From Nemophila menziesii (lineage: Eukaryota; Streptophyta; Magnoliopsida; Boraginales; Hydrophyllaceae), in the NCBI GenBank assembly GCA_029959085.1, contig JARWIR010000005.1, positions 37,751,350-37,815,349 on the forward strand: DNA of 64,000 nucleotides, read 5' to 3'. The notes below the pieces were generated by a model. That model ran no database searches, was not told where the DNA came from, and saw only the letters and a list, made by a program, of their open reading frames with translations. A program made the translations under genes and the position numbers. Below, in pieces: positions 47,456 to 61,424 of this stretch (positions within the stretch are counted from its first letter, which is position 1; each line of letters opens with the position of its first letter).

Positions 47456-48945
47456 TAGGGTAGATCATAGAGTTAGGGATAAGTTTCTAAATTAAGTAGT
47501 TAAATTCCTTAGAAATGGGTTAGAAAAAGCATAGAAAAATAAACATTATGAAGAAACACGTACTAGAAAGTGAAACACTTAGTGATAATTGGAGATAAAG
47601 GAGAGGGAGAGAATCTTAGGTGTCCACTTATTATGCGTAGAATTTTTGATTGGAGGGACTATTCGTAGCTTTTGACTAGATTAGCAATTTTGTTTTGCGT
47701 TTCCTTTTTTGTTAAATAAAATAATGAAAATAAATTATAAGGTGGGGCTTGGGGTAGGGTGGGGAATAATAAAGTGACAACAATGCCAACACAAGAAACT
47801 AAATTACAATAAGGTCGTAGAACACAACTCAAAGTCAAACTTCTCAAATATCATCATTCTTATGGCTTTATCTCGAGAAGCTACAGGGGTAGCTAGGAGG
47901 ATCGTAGATCCAATAGTAACAAGGAAGCACATCAATATAGAAAAAAATCTAATTAAGTCGACATCTATAAATTGTAGTGATGAAAACTATCAACCAACCT
48001 CCAAAAGTACTATCAAAAGCAATGTAATGATTTGTGGTCTAGGAGAATCCAGAAGCACGACGGGGTTTAGGCAAACGAGGAAAAGTCCAACAACACTCTC
48101 ATTGACACCAACATAACTAGAAACAACTTATGCCATCTTATTATCACTAGTGATAATCCTACACAAGAGAAGATGAGGTTGGAGTATGGGAGAAAGCTTA
48201 GGAGATATAAATCCTTGACTCTTAAACGCTCTCAAATGGAGGACACCCAAGAGTTTCATATCACTAGTCCACCACCAACGACAAACCTCAGTACGATTAA
48301 GATTTCTTCGCAGAGTAAACCAACTCAAATGAATTATAAGTGTAATCTAAATCTCAAAGTTACGTGAGATGAGAACCCTTCTAGAGATGAATTGAGAACA
48401 TTCAAAAACACTAAGGCCAATCCTAAACTGTAGAGCTAATTTATATTCCTCATAAATGTTCTTTAACCGTTTGTATCCAACCACTAGTTGAGTGGCATTT
48501 CTTTAACCGTTTTATAGTGAAAGAAGGATTCCTTACCACTTGACTTAAAATACATTTTCCATGGTTTAATCCTAAAACCCAGATTTCGATCTAAGGAATA
48601 AGAATATTCAACAATTCTTGTTCCCACTCCACTCGATCCTAACATCAAAAGCTTATTTATTACTCTTCATGTCCATATTCGAGAATTTAATATTATTTTT
48701 TACAATTTTATTTAACCTTTCCATCTATAATTACAAAAGTAATCCAGTCATAGTACTTCTAACATATGTATCCTAATTTTCCAAATAACAAAACCAATCG
48801 TGATTTACAAGAATAATACAAAATGTGCCTTATTAAATTCTTCTTATAGATTTGCAAACTCTAAAGCAAGAATGTCAAATTTTTGTAGATAGTGATCAAG
48901 AATCATGTCTTGTTCCCTCAAAATGTGCCGAGAAATAGTTGTCGA
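47456..48945. other. Intergenic with an 84-aa frame of unknown status
   Basis: The only frame of note is 47862-48116 on the plus strand (MALSREATGVARRIVDP at the start, polar after that). It has no domain I recognise. The rest is AT-rich and non-coding. I do not call it a gene. Confidence 0.3.
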
Positions 48946-49045
48946 ACAATCTGAATTCCAACGATATGAGTTTCAACGATATGAATTACAATGATCTAAA
49001 TTCCAACGATATGGACTCTAACGGTCTGTAATCCAATAATATAAA
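48946..49045 (+). repeat. Short tandem repeat, unit about 18 bp
   Basis: Five or six diverged units of the form AATTCCAACGATATG, with variants TTTCAACGATATG and ACTCTAACGGTCTG. Confidence 0.75.
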
Positions 49046-50005
49046 CTCCGAATTCGACTATCCGAACTCTCTTGGTCAAAATCAAAATTTGCTCCGAACT
49101 CTCAAAATAGTCAATCCATTATCCCAGCCCCTGCTAATGGAAGAAACGTCAAGATCCAACTCCAAAATTTTGCTAATAATTTCTTGAAGAGACACAACTG
49201 CATCACAAATATCAATACTATGATTAAAAAGTGCAATATATATGAATGGACCAAAACTCTTGGAATAAAAATCATACAAAACTATCTTCACACTAAAAAC
49301 CACGTGACATTCCATGGTTGAATGAAATTGAGGCTCTGATCTTCCAAGACAAGAGAAAAGGCATAAAATCCACAAGAAGAGACTTGCAAGATACGCTACT
49401 TTTTCTAGAAATCATCCCGCAATTAGCAAAAAGACCCTCATTTTTCATCGAAACACCGATCAACCAACACTTATCACGATACGAGGACATTGACAAGAAC
49501 GAATAGACCTTAAACTTTAAACTTAACGTCTTTTTTTGCACCAAATACCTTTTTTTTAGTTGGAACTTTTAAATAGATATGAACCCCTTATATTTTAATG
49601 GAGATATTACCATCTATTTCTGATACTACCACCAAAAAGAAATGATTTAATAGTAATAATTCACACAAAATGATTTCATTGAAATCATTCATTATTTTTG
49701 ATAAAACAAAAACATTTATCAGATTAAGAAAAAGAATTATATTGATATAGTGGAATAGTACATATAGGAGAAAGTGTTCGACCAAAAAAAAACATATAGA
49801 AGAAAGAAAGAGTGAATTAGTTATATTTCATGTGTATATTAAAATAAGAACAAATATGAAAATAAGTTTATTTTTATTTTTTAGGTACCGTGCTTGAAGA
49901 ACTAAAGATAAGTAAGTGTATACGAATATTAATATTTATTTGGGATTTATTTTATTATTTTGTGTTAGTTCAGCTTAAATTTAAATCTAGTTATATTATA
50001 TTATT
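49046..50005. other. Intergenic, possible degraded element on the minus strand
   Basis: Two overlapping minus-strand frames (49082-49375 and 49293-49544) lack domains and are too short to call. The region after 49550 is AT-rich. Confidence 0.3.
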
Positions 50006-50010
50006 AGTAT

Positions 50011-50182
50011 AAGTAATGCTGGATATCACCCCAAATCACATCGCCTTTATATCGTTTCATAGGTGGATTTTAAATTAACCAATCATATAATTTCTCTTTT
50101 TTTATTTATTATTTTTTTTTGATTTTGTGATTAGTCCACCTAGGAGGCAATATAAAGGCGATAGTGATTCTAATGTCGAACT
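50011..50182. mobile_element. MITE-like element with long diverged TIRs
   Basis: The left arm AATGCTGGATATCACC...ATCGCCTTTATAT...TAGGTGGA and the reverse complement of the right arm (ATTAGAATCAC, ATCGCCTTTATAT, TAGGTGGA) form inverted repeats of about 60 bp around a T-rich centre. The ends resemble the MITE at 54890-55071. No TSD survives. Confidence 0.6.
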
Positions 50183-50929
50183 ATCTTTATATATTTATAT
50201 TAATATGTTTTGGAAAAAAAGAATCCCAATGTCAACGTATACGTCAACCAAACATTTACATTAGAGGAACCACTAATTTCATAGTACTATGTTTAATATT
50301 TTAAAGTTGTTCGACCACATTGGACGGTAATCTAAAACATAAACTAATCACTAACATTTGATTATTTCGTAATGGACAAGGTTGCATAATAATATATTTT
50401 ATTCTTTTTGATGTCCACGTTCAATATATAACATCATTCTACCGCCTGACCCACGTATGTACGTAGGCTATAACATTGATGTAAAAAGAATTACGCAAAC
50501 AACATTAGTGGAACTTGAAAATCTTCCGAATTAAAAAAAAAAATCGGAATATTATTACGAGATAAAGGAATTTATATACGACTGTTAGAATCGTATTAGA
50601 CTCCCAATAAGGATCTTGTTTATATTGTAATTTTGTTCTAAACAACTTTTAAACCTTGCTATTTCTTTTTTATATAGTCTCCTGACAATGTGTGAGACTA
50701 CTAGCATCACAGAATTTGCAACTCTTCTTAACCCTTACCTCGGTCACTTTGGCTAAAACAAATCGAGTGACGAGGAATCACTCTATCCAACCATCCTTAT
50801 ATTATACTTTTGTGGTCTATTCTTGGTCTATTAAGGGTACAATTTCATAATAGATTCGTAAAACCATTAAAACCTACTCGGAGAACGGATTGGATCAACG
50901 ATTAGTCACGACTTATATTATCTGTATTC
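50183..50929. other. Intergenic, nothing recognised
   Basis: AT-rich; no supportable gene, repeat or motif. Confidence 0.35.
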
Positions 50930-51430
50930 TCTAGAATATTTGGAAGGAAAGAATAAATGGTCTGTTCGCTAAGAAAAAAGGAAAATTTGGAAGATTAACG
51001 ATAAATCAAAAAGAATAATTAATGATCTTTTCCGGGATCGCTCGTTGGAAAAGACAAAAATGTCAAATATTGAGCCATTCTTATGGAAACGAGAGCGGCA
51101 ACTGAGGACAACTTTAACAGGTTTTCTTTATATACTGATAACCTTGAAAGTAATCAAGGTATTAATAAAAAAGAGCAAATACATTGGAGAATCCTTCCAA
51201 TGGCTCGCAAAGCATTGAATTGGATGAGAAAAAAATCCAAAATTAGAAAATCAAACTTATCAGAAGAGATCTGAATAAAGTTGCTGATACAATGGCTAAA
51301 TGTATCAAACAAAATATCAATCTATCAGAGTGGACGTCTTCTTCTATGATAAAGTCCTTTCATATTTGTCTAAGATTGGTAGAAAAAGAGGTGTTGGCTA
51401 GTGTATGTATTTTAAATTTTTCTACTCAAT
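50930..51430 (+). pseudogene. LINE tail fragment
   Basis: A broken frame gives WKERINGLFAKK-like text near 50945, then IEPFLWK, and at about 51265 LNKVADTMAKCIKQ, which matches the RNase H end (VAD-x-x-AK). An A-rich run follows at 51430. Confidence 0.5.
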
Positions 51431-52116
51431 GAAAAAAAATTGAGAATAGTCGATATCTATCACATATCTGTCCTCTAATATTAACAAAACTCTCCAGTTA
51501 GTTGTTTTGTTGGGAAACGAAATAGTTCGAATCACAATAAAACATTACTTTTAATGCTAATACAATCAAATTCATAAACAAAATTGTATTTGTAATGGAA
51601 AGACATTTTAAAAAAACAAGTAAGAATAGAATATAAATGTCCCTAGAAAATAATTTTCTTATGGTGTCTTCCGATAAAAATTAATTAACAAATATTTAAC
51701 ACAAGATACACATCAAAGATAGTAGTTTGGAGGTTATAATGTGATTGATTAAAATACATAGTAACATTTTTATTTTAATCAAAATAATCCTTTTAAACTC
51801 ATATCATTTAAATTTAGATTGGAGTTTGAATTTTGCTAAAAACAAATTTTACAAATTTTTTAAGAATAGTGTTAGATCAGGGAAGCACAAATAACTATAT
51901 ATATCATCTAAAATCATACAATAAATAGATTAATAATTTATAATTAACTAATTTATACCATATCTTTGTATGATTTTAAGTGATATATATATTATTGATC
52001 AGAAGAAACACATTAACCTTTCAATTGTATAGGCTTTATGAAATCACCGCCTTTAAGGCATTTTGGTAATTTAGTCATGATTCAAGTCCACTTTGGAGTT
52101 TGGCAACTGTATTGCA
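51431..52116 (+). other. Distal 5' flank of FKF1
   Basis: AT-rich, no coding frame or recognised repeat; expected to contain part of the FKF1 promoter. Confidence 0.35.
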
Positions 52117-52125
52117 AAAATATCT
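52117..52125 (+). promoter_or_regulatory. Evening element upstream of FKF1
   Basis: An exact AAAATATCT, the clock-associated evening element, 116 bp before the FKF1 ATG. Evening elements are bound by CCA1/LHY and RVE factors, and FKF1 in Arabidopsis peaks late in the day (established). Function at this copy is inferred from sequence and position. Confidence 0.7.
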
Positions 52126-52198
52126 TCTGACTTCAAACCAACCGGCCTATAGAGACACAAAACAATGTATAATGAAAATAGAGAGAGAAAAGCATTAA

Positions 52199-54735
<2,537 letters not shown>

Positions 54736-54889
54736 CATCCATCTTTGCTTTTCTGTTATGTTTATTAATATCGTTAGTTTAATGATGAAGAGTTTAATTT
54801 TTTGGTATTGCATAGTTTGTGATGGATTGTTGTTCGCGTGATATGTACAAAAGCTTCCGTGTCATGTTTTGTTGTAGATTATATTTAAA

Positions 54890-55071
54890 GAGTAATGATG
54901 GGTATCACCCAAAAAGTGATCACCCAAATATCACCTTCCTAGGTGGCTCAATTAAACTGTTTCTCTTTCCTGATTTTTTTTTTTTTTCTCTTTTATATGA
55001 ACAAGTTTAATTGGGCCACCTAAGAAGGTGATATTTGGGTGATATTTTTTAGGTGATACCTAGCATTACTC
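54890..55071. mobile_element. Mutator-type MITE with 9-bp TSD, just 3' of FKF1
   Basis: Terminal inverted repeats of about 70 bp start GAGTAATGATGGGTATCACC on the left and GAGTAATGCTAGGTATCACC on the right (complement), around a T-rich centre. The 9-bp ATATTTAAA occurs at 54881-54889 and 55072-55080 as a perfect target duplication. Length is 182 bp, with no coding capacity. It begins 155 bp after the FKF1 stop and may be in its 3' UTR. Confidence 0.9.
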
Positions 55072-55286
55072 ATATTTAAATGAGCGAAGTTGAGTAATGG
55101 TTTTTCATTAGTTTATGAATTATTTGTTTTGAGTGTAATAGATTTATTTCTTTAGAGGCACCACAAAATCCATCCATTTACCACTTTCTAACGAGAGTAC
55201 CCGCTACACTTATGTGAATGACGGACTAAGTTTTTTCTAACGAAAAGAAAAGAAAAGTTTCTTATGCTTGAATATTGAATAAAAGT

Positions 55287-55403
55287 TAACCAGATGAGAT
55301 TAGCTCACTGGCCAGGGCCTTGGTCTACCAATCTAGTGGTGCAGGTTCGAACCGGGTCAATGACTCCGAGTCCAAAGTGTCTCTCCTATGTAACAAAAAA
55401 AAA
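55287..55403 (+). mobile_element. tRNA-derived SINE, plus orientation, 17-bp TSD
   Basis: About 117 bp with box A TTAGCTCACTGGCC, box B GGTTCGAACC (55344-55353) and a terminal A-run. Perfect 17-bp duplications GAATATTGAATAAAAGT flank it at 55270-55286 and 55404-55420, as expected for LINE-driven insertion. Confidence 0.93.
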
Positions 55404-55462
55404 GAATATTGAATAAAAGTGAGAAACATATGTTGGACGGAAATGGAAAGATATTAATTTTT

Positions 55463-55574
55463 TATTTTTGTTACATAGAGCCATTTTTGGATTCGAAGTC
55501 ATTGACTCGGTTTGAACATGCATCACTAGATTGGATGACCAAGGTCCTGGCCAGTAAGCTAATCCCAACTTGTT
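55463..55574 (-). mobile_element. tRNA-derived SINE, minus orientation, 16-bp TSD
   Basis: Same family as the SINE at 55287 but inverted: on the minus strand box A is TTAGCTTACTGGCC and box B is GTTCAAACC. The 16-bp duplication AAAGATATTAATTTTT is at 55447-55462 and 55575-55590. With its neighbour it makes an inverted repeat of about 100 bp arms and a 59-bp spacer. Confidence 0.93.
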
Positions 55575-55639
55575 AAAGATATTAATTTTTAATCCAACTA
55601 AGATGCTATTTACAAAAGTGGAAATAAATCAGATACCAT

Positions 55640-56520
55640 CTAACCTTATAGTGATATTAGACAAGATGATCTGCTCTCCACTTTTCTCTTATGTGTGCCA
55701 ATAGAGGTTTCAATCGGACTTATTACTCTGGAATTTAAAAATGGGAATATCAAAGACTTTAAACTAACTAGAGATTTTCTCTTTTCATTTCATTTTTTTG
55801 TGAATGACTCTATTTTTGCGTTAGTCTTAAAGACATGGAGATTGAGACATATAAGAGTGTGTTGACTCGGTATTGTGAGAGTCTGGGATAAAGAGTAAAG
55901 CTGAGCAAGTCTTCTATTTGTTTTAGTAAGGGCAACTTAAAGCACTCACTGACTCTACCACGATTTTGTTTAGTATACTGAATTGGTAAGTACCTAGGTA
56001 TCTCGATGAGTTATACGAGATCAAAGGTTAAAACCCTCAAATGACTCAAAGATCGTATTTTTAGTAGAACACTTGGATGGAAAGAGAATTTTTTATCGGA
56101 GGGAAATAGATACTCATTAAATCGATTCTTCAGTCCATCCTAAACTATACCATGTGCGCCTTAAACTATACCATGTCCGTCCTTAAACTTCCAAAAGCCT
56201 TTTGTAAAAACCTCTCCAAAATCAGTACTAATCTTTGTGGGGCTCGGGATATCGTAAGAGTATACATTGGAAAGCATGAAACAAGTTTGAGACTCCCAAA
56301 TAAGGGGGACTTAGTTTCATAGATTTCGGGAACATGAACTCATTTGTTCAATTATTGACTTCATGGAAAATTCTAAACAAACGAGAATCTCTTTTGTAAA
56401 AGGTTCTACAAGATTCGGATGGTACCATCTTTTAATGTGTAAGTGAACACATTCTTCATGCCTCTTATTCAAAACTCTTAAGGAGGAGACGATAGAATTA
56501 TTGGCCTCATTCAGATAAAG
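55640..56520 (+). pseudogene. LINE reverse transcriptase fragment
   Basis: Broken frames give a decayed RQDD-LLSTFLL (for RQGDPLSPFLF, about 55660), FFVNDSIFA in place of the FADD box (55794-55820), GKYLGISMSYTRSKV at about 55985-56030, then GWKENFLSEG (56078-56105). This is the second half of an RT domain. The catalytic pair is reduced to N-D. The fragment ends near a possible LTR start at 56524. Confidence 0.7.
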
Positions 56521-56523
56521 GTG

Positions 56524-58567
56524 TGTTAGAATATTGCCTTAATTCTGTGTATATTTATGATACAATTAGTTGTGTGTCTAACATGCTATTTTTTTTATTG
56601 GTACATGGGTGATCCGAAATTGCTTGCGTGCACCACGACTAATTCCACGGGGATATACACGCCTCCCCATGTATAATCCCAGGTAAATCAGAACTAGGTT
56701 ACCCATGTTCAGGAGGGGTTCGAGCCTTGTACCTCTTACTTTACACCTGTTAGGGAGGGGATTCGAATTCTATACCTCCCCTTTAAGGGCTGAAGAAATA
56801 GAAAGACTCTAACCAGTTGAGCTAACCCAGCTGGTTGCTAATTATTGCTAACTACATTATTACATCTATCATTATTTACAACATATCTTTGGTCACTAGT
56901 TGACTCATCTCAATCATGAATATTCTTGTAATATATGCTTTCACCTGAGTTGATTGCTACCTAGATTCTAACTTGTTATTTGCTTTGCATTTGCATAAGT
57001 GATCAACTAACAATTTGCTTGTATGCTCCATTAGATCATATCACATGTTAAGTGTTAATGCATCCACCCACGTTTAATTTGCTAAAATATGCATTCTTTC
57101 ATATTGATTATATTAACACTTTGTATGAAATAACTTGTTATATGTTAAATACTTTCTAAATGTGTCAAACTTCAGTGGTATATGGTTTCACATTTAGGAC
57201 ATTTCATGCTAAAATATTAAGCACCCATAACGTGAATGCTCTTTATCATAGGCGCACCTAAACGTTATTAAGTACATTCATTGACTATATGATATTGTTT
57301 GAGTTAAAGACACCCTATGAATGATATTAGTCGTTATACGCTTAAAATTTATAGATGTATCCAATAAATTCTTATATGCTTCCATATATAGAAACACAAC
57401 ACATAATTAGAATCACGAGCATCCTAGTAACTCTTTAATTTTATGAGTTTACACTTTATAGGCCATAACTTTTCATATATATAAAAATAGTAAAATTGTT
57501 TAACTACATACTTGTTTTGATACTCATTAGAAAATATTATATGTTAGGACATAAACCATCTAATATTTCTACTATGATTAAAACATGCATTTACATCTTC
57601 ATTCATCTTATACATATTTTAGGCTATATTTCTTAACGCTATATTCCAAAGGGATTTACTACAAATTTATTGAGATGAATATCTCATGTTAGAGGCTAAG
57701 CATATGAGCATCACTTACCATGAAAAAACATGTATCTTCACTTTCATATATCTTGAACATGTTTTGTTCTATAACTTGTTATGTGCTTAGAATATAGATT
57801 TTACATGGATTACTAACTTCCTTCGAATTGTGTTTTAAACATATCTAATGAAGGAAGTTTTGGTATTTGAGCGACAAATCAAAAAATCTTAATGTGCACT
57901 TCCAATTAATTACGAGTACATGCTCCATGCATAAATCGAGTAACTGATCAAATCATCATCACTATATTATCTACTTAAAAGGAGTTCTACATACATTCAT
58001 TGTATAATCTAATAAAAAGGGATTTCTACAATATTCATATTTATATCTACGATTTAGGATTCACTAGTTCATATTACAATATCTATCTTTCAAGGAGTTT
58101 AAATCATGATATAGATTGGTGAAAGGTATAGGTTGATATTGAGCCTAGTAAAAATCTTGGTTAGGCTATGATTGAGTCCAGAAAAATTATGAGAGCTAGG
58201 TTGTCATTTATCCTAGTAAAAACCTCATTGTAAAAGTATTGTAGTTCCCCTTTAACAATTACACAGAGTTTGGTGAAGAAGATTAAAATACTAAGGGTGA
58301 TTCATTAGATTGTGGACTAGGCTTTTAGGAGTCAAACCATTTGAAAATACGTGTGTAATATCTATCACTATCCTTTTACTTTGCATATCATATTTGTTTT
58401 AGAACTGTATAATCATCATAAAAATAGCACTATATGTATCGCAAATTTATCTAGTGTTTGTTTATTTGCCTCAAAGAGTTTTCAAATTAATAACTATTCT
58501 CGTAAAAGTTTTAAAGTAGTAGATGATTTGATTGTTATCCTATTCACCCCCTTATAGGAATCGTTCG
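56524..58567 (+). mobile_element. Probable 5' LTR of a copia-like element, containing a SINE
   Basis: Starts at about TGTTAGAATATTGCC and runs to the primer-binding site at 58568. The end ATTCACCCCCTTATAGG resembles the end of the copia-like solo LTR at 37025-37045. No coding frame. The 5' boundary is inferred from the break in the LINE fragment; no second LTR is in the window. Confidence 0.5.
56590..56837 (-). mobile_element. tRNA-derived SINE (third family), minus orientation
   Basis: On the minus strand it starts with box A GGGTTAGCTCAACTGG (about 56815-56830), then box B GAATTCGAATCCCC (56757-56770), and continues through a second box-B-like GGCTCGAACCCC to an end at CCATGTACCAATAAAA. 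Length is about 250 bp. Possible short TSD words TGCTATTT / TGCTAATT are imperfect. Confidence 0.75.
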
Positions 58568-58579
58568 TGGTATCAGAGC
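58568..58579 (+). other. Primer-binding site for initiator tRNA-Met
   Basis: TGGTATCAGAGC is complementary to the 3' end of plant initiator methionine tRNA and is the standard PBS of copia elements. It lies between the LTR candidate and a gag-like sequence. Confidence 0.85.
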
Positions 58580-59265
58580 TAAAAATGAATTTCTTAACTG
58601 TGAGTAGAGTAAATAATATGGAAAATAATCTATTGGAAGGAACTTAGACTACTTGACCTCCACTCTTTGTAGGTACAAATTATATTCATTAGAGAAAAAG
58701 GTTGGAGAAATATCTACAACGTGTAGATAATGAGATTTGGATGATAACAAGCAACAAACTTAACGAATTCAGAGTTAGTATGCTAACCCAAGAAGTGAAG
58801 CCTTTCGAAGAGTTTACCATATAAGAGAAGCCAAAACTCACATAGAATGCTAAAGTGTTGTATATCATGGTATATGGGTTATGTAAGTCGGAATACAACC
58901 TTGTTGATGAATGCTCATCAACTAGTTCCATTTGGGAATGCTTGGAGCTTTCATATAAAATCATCAACATTAGGATATATGAACAAGAAGATGATTATCA
59001 TTATCATAATCTTGTTGCAGTAATGGCCAATGATGAGCTAATTTATAACTTTAACTTTTCCTCATCATATATTGATACTTGTGATGATCTTGATTATGAT
59101 AATATGTTATTTTCTCTTTTCAAAAATCTTAACCTTTTTTGTGAATTAAATGAGTTTTTGTTAAATGATTTGAAAAAGGGAAAAAGGAGATATAAAGCAT
59201 TTTGTTTTAGTTTGGATGTTTCTTGTGAAACAAATGAAAAGTATTGTTGTATAAATATTATATGA
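58580..59265 (+). pseudogene. Copia gag relic
   Basis: Directly after the PBS, broken frames encode a UBN2-type gag start: PPLFVGTNY (about 58660), LEKYLQRVDNEIW (58700-58740), then NAKVLYIMVYGLCKSEYN and ECSSTSSIWECLELSYK (58845-58950). The last 136 codons (58855-59265) are open. No protease, integrase or RT follows, so the element is truncated. Confidence 0.75.
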
Positions 59266-59279
59266 TAGACAAAAAATTT

Positions 59280-59890
59280 CGCATAAATTTTTTTTGTTGA
59301 TAAAGAAGGTTGAGAACATAACTACAATATTGTTAAAATTTACAAAAAGTCAATGATAAGGGCAAAATTGCACACCTCCACAAAGTACAAATAAAGTATA
59401 CAAAAGCTCAGACAAGCAAAGTAAGGATACCATGCGACATGCTCAATTAACGTCAACCTAGAGTGGAGCAAACTACATACAGACTACATGAATTGCAAAG
59501 TCATGATCTAATCAGAGAACACGGTACAACATGAACATGGGCCACTATACCACGCACAAGGACTATATCAATGCAGAAGGATTAACAAAATAGTAGTGGA
59601 AATAATATAGGAGTAGGACAACCTCAGACTCTTCTAGAACTGGTATAAATAAAGCTATATCAGTGTATGGAAGAGAGGACAAACTCCCCGAGAAGATAGA
59701 GGTGATAGTTTCCATCTTACGAACACTTTTATACATTTTTCATGTAATCACAAGGCAAGATTTATGCCAATTAATTATAATATAGTTTATCTTTTCTCTT
59801 ATTACTTTTCAATTCTAATTAAGATTTCTACTTATAATCAATGCACCATTTAAAAGCAATGACTCATCAAACTAAACCCGTTTATTACAA
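59280..59890. other. Intergenic, nothing recognised
   Basis: No coding frame and no identified repeat. Confidence 0.35.
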
Positions 59891-61424
59891 TGGTGGGGAT
59901 AACAGTGTGATAAATAAACAGATGAATAAGATAATAATAAAGGACACATACCCTTGACTACCACGAGAAACTCACTACAAGTATTTCAGATCGTTTGCAA
60001 GTTTAGTTAGTAAGTAAAGTTCGTTTGCAAGGATTTGATCTGTTAGAAATACTTGTATTCAATAATTGTAGACGAATTTAGATGTTTAGATTAAAATAGA
60101 ATAAGATAAATAATTATATAATGCGAATAAATAAATAACGCATATAAATAAATGTAAATGTAAGTTAGATAAATTAGGGTTACTAGTATGAACCTATTAC
60201 TAAGTTGTTAATCTAACTTTAAAGGTGAATTGAGTATTATATACGTAACCGGGATTCTAAATTATTTCTAACCCCCGTCAGAGTGGACTTAGGAGAAGCC
60301 TCTACACTACTAGGAGACTTGGGTAAGGGGACCATGCACAATTATCGGTGGTTAAATCAAACCTTAATGACTATCTAGCTAGGTAAGCCCGTCAGGACCA
60401 CTACCGCACACTAGACGATTATGTGGTGTTGTCAATAATGAATCTTCCTTCCGGGTGTCAACTCAATTACTAAGGATAGTCCTAAGATAGGCCAAATATA
60501 GGGCTGGAAAAAGTCAAAGCACATAACATAGATATACGCAAGCTCAAATCAATTAAAATAACAAATAGTATTCTTAGGATTTAGACAAAGTAATAACCCA
60601 AACAACTAATAATGAAACTTACAGAATAAAAGCTTAGAAATATGGTAAAGACACATATCGATAGCTAATTACCCTAAATATAGAGAAGGAGAGATATAGA
60701 AGAGGAGTTTGCCACTCTCTAACTTCTTGCTTCTTGTCTTCCTTTACATGTCAACTTGTGTCTCTGGATGATCTCTAAGTGTAATATTGAAAAATAGTTG
60801 TGCAAGGACTAAGCTATGGCTTAGAATTGAGAAATAACAATGTTTACAGATGAAAATAGCTGTATTTATAGGTGTTGGGTTGAAATCTTGGAGTGGAAGT
60901 CAAGTCATTGGAATCATATTCCTATTCAAATTTGTTCCCTAAAATATAGGTCAGGATAAACACTACTGAGTAATTTGATCATATCTCCTTCGTTACTTAT
61001 CAGATTTTCACGCGCTTTATGTGGAAATGACCATACTTCAAAGATCTATCTGCTGGTAAAATATCTCATCCAAATTCATAATATATTCTACGCACTCTTC
61101 AAAACACTGGACGTCTTTTCAGCATGGCAGATTCACTTGGTAGGTTTTCCTTTCCTAATTCAACTTTGTTTCCTTTTATCCTTAGATTTCACCTTGAATC
61201 TTCTTTCCTTAATTACCTGACATTTTTTTGTCCTCTCAGTATATTTCATAAACCTCATTAACACACAAATTATACCAAATATGATCTAAAAGTAATAAAC
61301 TTCCAAATCAAGATAGGAATTAAGAATTTATCTATAATGGGGGGAAATCCCTAAATAATTAATAATATATACCTAAAATGATGTCTCGTGAGTGGATTAA
61401 TATATCACAAATATGGAGACATCA
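59891..61424 (-). mobile_element. Long-LTR family, LTR copy F (3' LTR of a minus-strand element)
   Basis: Starts TGGTGGGGATAACAGTGTGA and ends ATGGAGACATCA on the plus strand, so the minus-strand LTR starts TGATGTCTCC. It matches LTR D in order: AGGAGACTTGGGTAAGGGGAC, CTTCCGGGTG, the TATATCACAAATA stretch. The minus-strand polypurine-like GAGTTGGGGGTCT adjoins it. Length is 1534 bp. Non-coding. Confidence 0.8.

Noticed and set aside
47262..47468. 68-codon frame made of YVCM repeats
   Set aside because: It is the translation of the (ATAC)n microsatellite.
49082..49544. Two overlapping minus-strand frames with Cys- and Ser-rich text
   Set aside because: No recognisable domain, no intron signals linking them, and no neighbouring exons.
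55287..55403. tRNA gene suggested by box A and box B
   Set aside because: No cloverleaf, poly-A tail present and flanked by a 17-bp TSD, so it is a SINE.
56757..56830. tRNA gene on the minus strand
   Set aside because: The tRNA-like part lacks paired stems and runs into a 170-bp SINE body.
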